Positions 1-8,340 of a DNA stretch of 19,739 nt are shown here, piece by piece. Position 1 is the first letter of the stretch. The number at the start of each line of letters is the position of its first letter. This DNA comes from Spinellus fusiger (taxonomy: Eukaryota > Mucoromycota > Mucoromycetes > Mucorales > Phycomycetaceae). The stretch is from positions 1 to 19,739 of the forward strand of contig JALLLS010000166.1 in the NCBI GenBank assembly GCA_025094145.1. Direction: 5' to 3'. The notes below the pieces were generated by a model. The model was not told the DNA's origin. It was given only the letters and a program-made list of their open reading frames with translations, and did not search any database. The translations under genes and the position numbers were made by a program.

Positions 1-12
1 GAGACACTGAGA

Positions 13-138
13 CTAAAAAAAAAGTAGAAACAAACCAGGAGCATGAGTAGAAAAATAGGTCAAGAAAGTAAACCAGAGACTGACGTCCCAGAGAAAACAC
101 CAACGGCCACCTCTACCACATCATCACCTTATACTTAC
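13..138 (-). other. Intron-like segment E, left-arm copy
   Basis: Read on the minus strand it starts GTAAGTATAAGG after a CAG and ends in a T-run followed by TTAG. It is 126 nt long, against 44-45 nt for the four introns of the neighbouring locus. It is identical to 13005-13130. No coding exon on either side could be established. Confidence 0.35.
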
Positions 139-315
139 CTGTCAGCCCTCTCAAGCCGATTAATTAAGATCATTTGCAGTACATGGGCTAGATAATCCAA
201 CTACCCCGGACATGCACCAATACCGTTGTTAAAACCTCTACTAGCCTTAAGTCTAAGATCAAGCATAGTAACAATTCTCTATAGTGTAACAACTATAACC
301 TGATACATTTCCCTA

Positions 316-1062
316 TCATTGAAACCAAGAACAAGTGAGTCCCGAAAAAACCCACAAAACATACCTCAATGCCCCACCAAGAGCCCACCAAACCAAGGGC
401 CCACCAAACCAATGCCCCAAAAGAGCACCAAAACAAAAAACAAGAGGCAAAAAAGCAAGAAAGGACTGGAAAGGGGGAAGGAAGGACTAAAAAGATAATG
501 TTAGAACAAACCCCATAAAAACAAGACTTACCAGAGCGCACACACACGCACACACAGAATGGAGGAGGAGGGAAGAAAAGAACAGAAAGGAACTAAGAAG
601 ACAATGTTAGATAAAGACATCAAAGACAAGACTTACCAGAAAATGGGTTTTTTTTTGATTTTTTTGATTTTTTTGATTTTTTTTTAATTTTTTGATTTTT
701 TTTGTTTTTCGGATTTTTTTTTGTTTTTTGTTTTGTTTTTTTTGTTTTATGATTTTTTTGTTTTGTTTTGTTTTGTTTTTTGTTTTTTTTTTGTTTTTTT
801 AACCCAAAATTGGGTGGTCTGGCCAAGACCAGATGGAGCCTAAAACAAAGACATTAGAACAAACTCATGAATAACAAGACTTACCGAGGGAGGAGGAAGG
901 ACAGGAAGAGGAAGAGGTAAGGACAGGAAGAGGAAGAGGTAAGGACAGGAAGAGGAAGAGGTAAGGACAGGAAGAGGAAGAGGTAAGGACAGGAAGGGGG
1001 GAATGAGTGACTAAGAAGATGATGTTAGAAAAAGACACCCAAAGCATGACTTACCAAACCAT
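316..1062 (-). CDS. Mini-intron locus, left-arm copy (reading frame shifted)
   Basis: Mirror copy of 12089-12827. Introns A-D lie at 1011-1054, 840-884, 593-636 and 487-531 (minus strand) with the same sequences as in the right arm. The exon between B and C is 203 nt here against 195 nt in the right arm, because the T-rich tract has one extra GAT-plus-T-run unit (net 8 bp). After conceptual splicing this changes the frame downstream. The new frame also stays open for a stretch, up to a TGA about 50 bases before the right-arm stop, because the exons are pyrimidine- and GT-rich. An open frame is therefore weak evidence of coding here. It could be a non-coding spliced transcript, a decayed gene, or a copy making a different C-terminus. 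Confidence 0.25.
648..800 (-). repeat. T-rich low-complexity tract, left copy (longer allele)
   Basis: Runs of 5-10 T broken by GA, AA, G or C. It contains T9-GA-T7-GA-T7-GA-T9-AA where the right arm has T9-GA-T7-GA-T10-AA, giving the 8-bp arm difference. Read on the minus strand it encodes a Lys/Asn/Gln-rich stretch inside the exon between introns B and C. Homopolymers like this are also prone to sequencing error. Confidence 0.9.
899..986 (-). repeat. 22-bp tandem repeat, 4 units, left copy
   Basis: Four head-to-tail units of GGACAGGAAGAG-GAAGAGGTAA start at 899, 921, 943 and 965, with a partial fifth unit from 987. The array fills most of the exon between introns A and B. A 22-bp unit is not a multiple of three, so any change in copy number would shift a reading frame. 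Confidence 0.95.
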
Positions 1063-1120
1063 CGCCCAAGAAAGGGCAAAAAATACATCCCCCAGAAGAG
1101 AGAACACCAACAGCACCCAA

Positions 1121-1139
1121 GAGAGAGAGAGAGAGAGAA
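1121..1139. repeat. (GA)n microsatellite, left copy
   Basis: A pure GA run of about nine units. The right-arm mirror is a (CT)n run near 12012-12030, upstream of intron A. Confidence 0.85.
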
Positions 1140-1268
1140 ACGGAACCAAAAAAAATGGCGATATTACAAACCTATGGCACACTATGGCCTTAACTACGGC
1201 CCAATGAGGGCACAGAACTACGGGCGACAAAAGGCGCCCAAGAAATAGGACCCAAGAAGATACCCGTG

Positions 1269-1339
1269 CATGGTCAAATAGAATGAGATTTTTTCTGATT
1301 TTTTGTGATTGTTTTTATTCTCATTCTATATTGGCCATG
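1269..1339. repeat. 71-bp foldback (hairpin-forming) sequence, left copy
   Basis: CATGGTCAAATAGAATGAGA at the start is the reverse complement of the TCTCATTCTATATTGGCCATG end, apart from one mismatch and one single-base indel. The stem of about 20 bp encloses a T-rich loop. It lies between the candidate membrane-protein gene and the mini-intron locus. It could be a tiny MITE remnant or a transcript 3'-end hairpin; no target-site duplication was established. Confidence 0.7.
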
Positions 1340-1376
1340 GGTCAAGAATACAAAAGAGTAGAAAAAATAGATTGTA

Positions 1377-1762
1377 TCAAATGAACTTTCCTTGTGTGTC
1401 TATGAGTACTCTTGACCAATGGTATGCTTCTTTTATGTAAAAAGAGTTCTAAAAACAAACATAGGTAAGTATAGATTGAGTATAAGAGAGATCTTTCATA
1501 TCTACCAGTAGGTCCATAAGATGATTCTGATTGGTTGTAATTATGAAAACTGCAGCAGCTACAACTATCCAGGCAGTGACTATATTAGTATCATTAGAAG
1601 AATGTTGACCAAAGTCATAGTTATTGATGGCTGGATAAGGTGCCGCAGAAAGAAAGAAAAAAAAAGTTGAACATTACCAAGTTTGAATGGCGTCATGTCC
1701 AAACTGAATGAACGATGAGGAAGACATGATGAGAAGAACACTTTTTTTATCTTCTCCTCCAT
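1377..1762 (-). CDS. Candidate small single-span membrane protein, left-arm copy
   Basis: Minus-strand mirror of 11389-11774 with identical sequence: ATG at 1762, introns at 1631-1677 and probably 1449-1506, stop near 1377. Domains and model are described at the right-arm copy. Divergent from it, about 350 bp away, is a TATA-like element and then a plus-strand 44-codon ORF, so this arm segment may hold a bidirectional promoter. Unrecognised family. If both copies are expressed, convergent read-through across the spacer could produce dsRNA. Confidence 0.4.
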
Positions 1763-2117
1763 GCTTCAAATATGGAGCATGCATTCATCCATTCAATGAG
1801 AAAGTGAGTGTGAAAAGAGCGAGAGAGTGATGAAAGAAAAGAAAAGAAAAGGGCAGAACGCGACCTGAGTCGTGACTATATCTACTGCTATATTTTGGCA
1901 GTCACAGTACACGTCGCTGCTAGAATGACCTCACACCTTCCCACATGCAAGAAAGCCCGTGTCTTTCGCTTCATGACTCTTTGATATTCTTATTGTCACT
2001 TTTTACACTATACATTCTTTATCCTATCTATTGCATATAATCAAAGAGAATAGAATGCTATTTTTGATGTACTTCTTATTGATTTCTTCATTTTATTGCC
2101 GCTTTTATGCACGCTCT

Positions 2118-2127
2118 TATATAAAAG
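2118..2127 (+). promoter_or_regulatory. TATA-box-like element
   Basis: TATATAAAAG sits 240 bp upstream of the plus-strand ORF at 2365, in DNA that is divergent to the minus-strand candidate gene at 1377-1762. The sequence match is good, but in AT-rich DNA such matches are common, and the transcript it would serve is itself uncertain. The mirror copy is at 11024-11033. Confidence 0.25.
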
Positions 2128-2364
2128 ACCGATCTTTGTTCTACTTGAATTTTGCATTGACACAATCAAATTTTCAGAGACAAAAAAAAATTTCCATTTT
2201 TTTTCTCATCTGATACTGTATTTCTGTTGATCCATTCCTAATTGGGAATGTACTAATTAGTGTATGTGTTGGCATTTGGTAATGCTTAAGTTACACATTC
2301 TATATGTGTTATGACTATGTCCAGGAAACCATTGCTTATAGGCTGCTTCTATACTTAAGATTTG

Positions 2365-2499
2365 ATGATTCAGGATGATGCGACAGAACTGAAAGACTAT
2401 TGGTGGCCTGCTTACACCCGCCGAAAAGCCCACTCATATCGTCTGATGTATGCAGCAATCTACAGGCCAATCAAAAGGTGGAGTAATATTTTCACCTGA
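2365..2499 (+). CDS. Small hypothetical ORF or exon (44 codons), left copy
   Basis: An ATG ORF of 44 residues ending TGA at 2497-2499. It stands out from AT-rich surroundings by balanced base composition and an amino-acid mix typical of a folded protein: acidic start, KDYWWPAYTRRK, then YRLMYAAIYRPIKRW. The bases just upstream (GATGATTCAG before GATGATGCG) would make a good 3' splice site, so it may be the last exon of a spliced gene rather than a free ORF. It is too short for the usual ORF cut-off. I do not recognise the family; it could also be a fragment of an old transposon protein. An identical copy lies on the opposite strand at 10652-10786. Confidence 0.35.
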   Translation: MIQDDATELKDYWWPAYTRRKAHSYRLMYAAIYRPIKRWSNIFT

Positions 2500-4812
2500 T
2501 AATCATATGTAAACAGTTGTATTGTACCAGAATACATTATGTATAGTATATTGCTCACTGTAGAGCATGATGTTGCTTTTAATGTTATTTTTGGTGCTTA
2601 AAATTATGCTGTTAGTTAATAAATAATGGAAGGCCTAAAAATGCACACAAGGAAGACTAGTATTTTTAATTAATATTCTTAATGACACCTATAATATTAA
2701 GCCTGGGAATGATAAAGAGCAAAAGGTACTTTTTGTTCCTAGCAATTATGCTCTTGCTTTCATTGGTCCATTTTTAAAATATTGTGTAATTCTTTTTCAA
2801 AGAGAAAATAGGGGAGCATATACGCATTAGGAATAGGTGCATTACTTTCTTATAATGTCCCCACCTTTGCTCTAATGCCGGTTATCTCCGAATTGTTTGA
2901 TGTGTGTGTTTTTGTTAGACACTTATTGTCCAATAAAGACACTTTTTTTTTATATAATTATTTTTCTCTTATTGAATTCAACTCTTAGTATGCCTTTTGA
3001 GATGTATATGCTAAATGTATTCAAGAGCCTTTACCTTTATCATGATTGACGATGAGCAGATACAAGAGTATTTGAAAAGTTCAATTATAATTAAATCAAT
3101 AAAATACAATCATAATAATATACATGTAGGTATATGAAGTTAAATTTAAATATTTATACACAGAACTTACACTTTCTCTCATAAATTAGTTGAGCATATA
3201 AGACGGCGACTCTGTGATAAATTAAACCGACCATAATTTTTTATTTTACTAGCACTAATATTAAGAGAGTATGACTGCAGATATAAATGTATTATAATCA
3301 ATGTATTTTCTTTATTTTCTCATTAATAACTGGTGCGCTTTCACTAATATATTAGGAATACAACAATAAGATCGAATTAACACCAAGACTCTAGAGATGA
3401 AAATCTATTGGTATTTTATTTATTTATTTTGTAAGACTAGAAAGAGAACACTAGTATACTTTGTTAGAAGAATTGTTGGATCAAATAAAGGCTATATATA
3501 TATATATATTAGTTATATGGTACAAATAGCAATAGGACTTTAAGTAGAGAATATATTTAAATTTCAAACTAATGTATATCAGATAGTAATTTCAAAAATA
3601 AAACATTATCTTAATGAATAATAAACTGTTTAGACAAAGAGTAAGTATTGTTTTTTATGTTCAGTTAAATAAATAAATAGACTCGACGACCAGAAATTAA
3701 GCATTTGTGTGCAGTCGTAAACTCCTCCTTATACTCCTGCAATCATTAATGGATACAAACTCTTTTTGGTCTCTTATCAACTCTTTTTAGAGTTTAATTC
3801 TATTTCTTTGTCATAAATAATCACACAATACACATATAAGATAGTTTTTATTAATCAATAGGCTTTATTACAAGGCTATTTGAAGTTTGTATGTCTATGT
3901 TTATGCATGTTTCTTAACTAAAATAGAAATATGAGTTTCAAACGTTGTAAGTTCAGTTAAGAATCAGCTTACTTGCTATTGATGATGAACAATAAACTAT
4001 AGCTTGTTTAGTAGGAATTTTACAGTCTTTACCTTTAACCTTTTACATTATTCAATATTGTCAATTGAATTTTTGAATGAGATAGTTTATTGATAATCAT
4101 AGACTATATTTTATTCTACAACTTTTTTTTATGGATATTGTATGTGATATATATATATGGCATATATCTAAGTTTGTAAAAAAAAAATCGGGGAGTTTTC
4201 TTTCTTTTATCCTGGTCTCATTGATACACTTTTTGAATAAAAAATCTTTAACTCATTTATAAAAAGAATAATAGACGACCAGTGCCGTGAGTTTTTATAT
4301 AAAAAGCTATACATCTATCGAGTATGTACTAGTGACTTATGAACAGCTAAGGAGTGTCGATGATTTATTTTATAGCTTCTCACATCGCTAATTGAACCTG
4401 GAACATGTATGGTAGTGTTTTACTGCACTTATAAGTGACATGTGTATGGAAATCTTTACAACAAGCCCACCAAATACCAATTCTATTTATCTTTTGTCCG
4501 CAACTTCAGTGGAGAATGATATTCTTTTTTAGACTCTTTCCATTTCTACCATTTGATGAGTAGTTTAACTCATGTTTTTTTGTATAAAACATATTTTTTT
4601 TATTAAGCGTCTTTACGCAGTCATATGTCGCACTTTCTTTTTGTAGGAAGGCGACATAGGCCTTGAAGGTTAACTTATTAAAGAGGAGAAAATATGTAAA
4701 AATAAAAAATTCAAGCAGGGAAAATCACCCACCATTAAGATGAATAGATGACCCCAGGTAACTAATACGAAAAAAATCGAAAACAGGGAAAAATGAAATT
4801 AAAAGCAAAACC
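2500..4812. other. AT-rich stretch without recognisable genes, left arm
   Basis: Dense in stops on both strands, with poly-A/T runs, the (TA)n run at 3493 and no motif I recognise. A short inverted repeat, TATGTCGC/GCGACATA, lies near 4624-4651. The last part, next to 4812, probably includes the 3' untranslated tail of LINE-A. Being identical to the right arm despite no coding constraint, it supports a recent duplication. Confidence 0.8.
3493..3508. repeat. (TA)8 microsatellite that differs between arms
   Basis: Eight TA units here against seven in the mirror copy at 9645-9658. This is the inner of the two indels separating the arms. Confidence 0.95.
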
Positions 4813-6446
4813 TCAGGTAAGATAAACTTTGTCAATAGATATAGAAACAAGAGAATGAACAGTACAGGTAACAGAAGCTGAGACAAATGGTACCTAATAA
4901 AATACACATCTCTAATGGGCTCTCCAACACGCTAACAAACAATAGCTGACCACTTGGCATGATTCAACGGATATTCCACTGGATACAGCAGGAAATATGA
5001 ACTCATAAATAGTAGTCACTATATCTGATAATTGAGGCTCACACTCCAAATATGACTACTACATTTCCTACCAAACAGAAAATTTGTTGAGGCATAAAAA
5101 CAAAAAGTGGGATGGATGGTCTTCTGAAGCCAGGCAAATAGGACATATACTATCTGGAAACATTGCTGGAGCAATCTGATGAAGAAAAAAACGACAGGAC
5201 AGTTTACCATGCAATGAACAATACCAGATGGAGCGAGAAGAGTGGTGGATAGGAGAGGCCCAAAATGAAACCCAGCGGCTGTGAGGCCAAACAGGGCGGG
5301 GAGAGAAGACTGGTAATCTGGCAGACAGTATACGGCGAAACTGTTGAGAGCTCAATTTAGACATTTCGTATCTAGGTGAAAGAACTATCGTATCACGATA
5401 CACTCTAATATCGAGTGGCTCAATTAGTAGAGAGAGTAGGTGTGAGAAGGTCGGAAAACAATGTCAAGCGAAAAACAATTTGAGAAGGATCTTATGCTGA
5501 GAATGGGCGTTGAAGAAGGAGGCACAAATATTAGGCCTTTTTAGGTCCTCTTGAATTAATTGACGGCGAAGATAACCCTGAGCAGTTTTGTAAGTAAAGA
5601 AATCCTTTGCCAGAGACATGGAGAATCCCGGCCCAGGGATAAATCCAGCCTGACGTTCTTGCCACATATCACTCAATGGTAGCTCCAAACATGTGGAGAG
5701 GGACGGTAAGCACATGGAAAAATCTTGAGGTAAAAGGTCTATGGTACAAAAGATGGTTGAGAGTGTGCTTGGAGGAAGACATAATTGAGCAGGACGGTAG
5801 GCAGGAAAGAGCAGAGAAAGAAGAGGATCCATAGCCTTACATCGAGAACAAAATGCATGTTATAGTAGCTGTAAGATAATGAACTCAGCGTACTGGTCAG
5901 GAAAGAAAGGTGATAGAAGCCAACGAAGTTGCAAAATGGATTGCTGCCTCAATGGATACAAAAGACTAAGACCACTTTGACCTTTCTTAAGCTGCATTTA
6001 TGTCCGACTAATAGGAGGGAACATCTTCTGCATCATGTACTTTCGACCCAAAGACCGTAATTTCTGTAGAACCTTCTTGGGAACAGAAACAAAGCAAAGC
6101 ACATACCAAACTTTTGACATGATTAAAGTATTGAGTACAGTTGCCCCACCAAGTAGAGAGAGTTGTCTCTGACTGTGAATATTACAAGCCTTCTCAGCCT
6201 TGGCAATCATTTGGTCAGCAAAAATACGGCGTTGTGCTGGAGAAGTACACAAAGGGAATCCTAGATAAGTGACTGGAGCTGTAGAACGTCGATCATGCCA
6301 TGCAGTGATATTATGAGAGGCCAAGATATAGGACCAAAGAGGCAAAGGTACACCAGATAGTGATAGTGCTTGTGTCTTCTTAAGGTTGACACAAGCATGG
6401 GAGGCACAAGAATATATATCAAGAAGATCAAGTAAACGAGGCAGAT
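4813..6446 (-). pseudogene. LINE-A: degenerate non-LTR retrotransposon ORF2 (post-catalytic RT to C-terminus)
   Basis: On the minus strand this encodes in order: an RT post-palm/thumb segment (5998-6446) with ALSLSGVPLPLW, the YLGFPL motif and SLLGGATVLNTLI; a middle connector (5464-5990) broken by a stop; and a C-terminal zf-RVT-type zinc motif (5068-5403) reading CPICLASEDHPSHFLFLC before KFSVW. Beyond the stop at 5068 the same frame is still LINE-like (ACWRAH, then VPFVSA) to TGA at 4813-4815 but holds several TAG stops. It aligns throughout with LINE-B (18007-19739), which shares the LxxLGxATVLNTLI core. The fingers, palm and YADD motif are absent: upstream of 6446 the sequence is a different repeat. 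It is dead from frameshifts and stops. It crosses the palindrome inner boundary at 5224 intact. Confidence 0.88.
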
Positions 6447-7377
6447 GTTGTGTTTCGACTTCAATCCAAAGATTTTTTATGAATTGGTCAACATGAGTAG
6501 TATGCTGTGACATATCAGAATACTCTATGAAAGCTTGAGTACACACAAGTAACATAGTACATCTCTGTATCATCTCACTGATTGGTCGTAACTACAAATC
6601 AACCTTCTAAGCTCAATTTACTATCGGACACTTAATGAGCTGCCTTCATCTATAAATCCTTAGTGGATAAAATAAGACCTATCAAAGGCAATTAAAAGTG
6701 GACACATAATTGATGGCTCTATAATGGTGTGCTTATTGTAATGACTAGTTTGTTTGGGACAATATGAAAGTAATTTGGTCATCACCAATGGTGTTGTCCC
6801 AGACGAACTCATTTCTCTAAAACATTTCTAAAACATTGCATGTCTCTCTTCTCCCACTCTTATCTTTGTTCTTGTCCTTTTCGTAAATCAATAGATTTGT
6901 TTATTAATTTATTTTAGAATTAGATCGCAGTATATAACATTTAGTATATATACTCGACTTATTGTCATAATAAAACGATATCCTGATATCTGTTTCCTTA
7001 CCTGCACCTGTTCTTGTCTTCTCCTGTCTTCTTCTGTCTTCTTACCTTTGTTCTCTTCTTGTTCCCGTTCCCTGACCCGACGCACAACACCTAGTACCTC
7101 TGCCCCGTTTTTCCCTGTCTGTTCTCTGGTTCTTACACTTATTCAATAAACCAACCATAAGGCTCCAACATGTAGTCTACCATTAGGTAGAACAGCTACA
7201 CCAACCATACGGTTGCATCTATCAATAAGCTATGCCATGGACTAATAATTAACTACCAAAAGGTAGAATACCACTGAAGAATAAGCACCCACAAAAAGTA
7301 TAAATAAGGAACCACTCTTCACTTAATAAAAGTTATCTTTGTTCAGTCTCGTTGTTTTCTACTTGTCTGAATAATCA
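6441..7377 (-). repeat. Interspersed repeat, copy 1, interrupted by a solo LTR
   Basis: The reverse complement of 14776-15256 with a few percent divergence, plus two extra segments here: the solo LTR (6737-7137 with its target duplication) and a 50-bp segment at 7151-7200 bounded by the direct repeat CCAACCAT. It includes the far end of the LINE-A reading frame (ORF start near 6573) and non-coding sequence with small CTACC/GGTAG hairpins, a TATAAATAAGG box and AATAAAA near 7300-7330. The 7140-7377 part looks like the end of an LTR, but I could not place LTR termini. Confidence 0.85.
6737..7137. mobile_element. Solo LTR of an LTR retrotransposon (401 bp)
   Basis: It begins TGTAATGACT and ends GTTCTTACA, giving TG...CA termini inside a perfect 5-bp terminal inverted repeat TGTAA/TTACA. 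It is flanked on both sides by the 5-bp target duplication CTTAT (6732-6736 and 7138-7142). The related repeat at 14776-15256 has the uninterrupted site (ATAAG at 14961-14965 on the plus strand), which confirms insertion rather than chance. No internal gag-pol or second LTR is present. Inside are an 8-bp inverted repeat TGGGACAA/TTGTCCCA (6754-6801), TATA-like sequences near 6930-6955, AATAAAA at 6969 and a C/T-rich tail. The AATAAAA and tail hint at plus orientation. Family not identified. Confidence 0.9.
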
Positions 7378-7452
7378 TAGTTGCTTGGACTTAACAGCAC
7401 CTGAGAAATCACAGTCAAAACTCAAGGCCACTAAAAAAAGATACAACTTCAT

Positions 7453-7754
7453 AACAGAAAAGTGTGCCTTATCATTTAAGAAAGCACAATTTCATTAAAA
7501 GAATTAGTAGACTTATTGTAAGTCCTGGCTACGGATATTTATTTCTTCCATCACACTCTCCTGAGCTTAATCCCATTGAGCAATTTTGGCCCATTGTGAA
7601 GAGTAAGCTTAAAATAGAAAAGCTCTTGGAAATTGAGGCTTTAAATATAGGGATTACTAAAGCATGAAGTGATGTTCTTATCAGTGAACTCAAGGGATTT
7701 TGTCACTATTCTTCTTTGAAATCTGAAATATGCTCAAGTAAGAATCCTCATTGA
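7453..7754 (+). pseudogene. Tc1/mariner-type (DDE_3) transposase C-terminal remnant
   Basis: The reading frame contains LPSHSPELNPIEQFWPIVKS, the hallmark around the third catalytic acidic residue of Tc1/mariner-type transposases (family form LPPYSPxLNPIExxW). The motif Glu is present. Upstream, PYHLRKH sits where the family usually has DNxPxH, so the second catalytic Asp appears to be lost. A TGA at 7665-7667, where a Trp codon would fit, interrupts the frame, and the same frame resumes (SDVLISELKGF) to a natural TGA at 7752-7754. The N-terminal DNA-binding domain and first Asp are missing. It is a non-functional fragment lying between the 6441-7377 repeat and the palindrome breakpoint. Confidence 0.85.
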
Positions 7755-7770
7755 TAAATTTCGAATACTT

Positions 7771-7842
7771 TGTGCAAAAAAAAACTTATGAAATTGTGCA
7801 AAAAGCGAAAAAAAAGTGTGCAATTTTTTCTGAGGTTGTGCG
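7771..7842. repeat. Spaced TGTGC motifs next to the transposase remnant
   Basis: TGTGCA occurs at 7771, 7795 and 7817 and TGTGCG at 7837, spaced 24, 22 and 20 bp, directly after the transposase stop. Such arrays can be subterminal transposase-binding sites, but no matching opposite end was found, so this is a suggestion only. Confidence 0.4.
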
Positions 7843-7928
7843 AACAGTTTCCGAAAATAGTGTCTATAACGGCAAGATATGTAATGTTGATGTAGTATGT
7901 TGTTGGAAGACTAAACTCTCAGGTGTCA

Positions 7929-8340
7929 GTATTGTTCATTGCATGGTAAACTGTCCTGTCGTTTTTTTCTTCATCAGATTGCTCCAGCAATGTTTCCAGA
8001 TAGTATATGTCCTATTTGCCTGGCTTCAGAAGACCATCCATCCCACTTTTTGTTTTTATGCCTCAACAAATTTTCTGTTTGGTAGGAAATGTAGTAGTCA
8101 TATTTGGAGTGTGAGCCTCAATTATCAGATATAGTGACTACTATTTATGAGTTCATATTTCCTGCTGTATCCAGTGGAATATCCGTTGAATCATGCCAAG
8201 TGGTCAGCTATTGTTTGTTAGCGTGTTGGAGAGCCCATTAGAGATGTGTATTTTATTAGGTACCATTTGTCTCAGCTTCTGTTACCTGTACTGTTCATTC
8301 TCTTGTTTCTATATCTATTGACAAAGTTTATCTTACCTGA
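7929..8340 (+). pseudogene. LINE-A C-terminal fragment, right-arm copy
   Basis: The duplicate of the last part of LINE-A. It starts at the palindrome breakpoint and carries the same CPICLASEDHPSHFLFLC zinc motif, the stop after KFSVW at 8083-8085, and the decayed tail to TGA at 8338-8340. Everything upstream of the zinc motif is missing because the inverted duplication ended here. The longer ORF at 7751-8134 reads this DNA in another frame and is not a real protein. Confidence 0.88.

Larger units (their letters stand above)
1..5224 (+). repeat. Left arm of giant inverted repeat
   Basis: The first bases (GAGACACTGAGAC) are the reverse complement of the bases ending at 13142, and pairing continues to C5224/G7929. 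Paired coordinates sum to 13143 outside the T-rich tract, 13151 between that tract and the (TA)n run, and 13153 inside it, so only two indels (8 bp and 2 bp) separate the arms. Matching ORFs in both arms translate identically. The arm reaches the window edge, so its outer end is not seen. LINE-A passes through the inner end uninterrupted, which marks this as the ancestral arm. Confidence 0.97.
5225..7928. other. Spacer between the palindrome arms, made of transposon remnants
   Basis: The spacer is single-copy with respect to the palindrome. It carries the upstream part of LINE-A (minus), a repeat that recurs inverted at 14776-15256, a solo LTR nested in it, a Tc1-type transposase remnant, and TGTGC-containing AT-rich sequence up to the junction. 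If the region were transcribed end to end, this would be the loop of a 5.2-kb hairpin. Confidence 0.9.

Noticed and set aside
899..986. CRISPR-like array
   Set aside because: The 22-bp units are head-to-tail with no spacers; it is a minisatellite.
2031..2213. 60-codon ORF and its mirror at 10938-11120
   Set aside because: Phe/Ile/Tyr-rich translation of AT-rich DNA around a TATA-like element; no protein-like region.
7140..7377. Second LTR (TATAAATAAGG, AATAAAA, common end AATAATCA)
   Set aside because: The signals are LTR-like and the end is shared by both repeat copies, but no TG start, partner LTR or target duplication could be placed.
7751..8134. 127-codon ORF across the palindrome junction
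   Set aside because: It joins non-coding sequence beside the Tc1-type remnant to LINE-A DNA read in the wrong frame; the true frame there is the zinc-motif frame ending at 8085.
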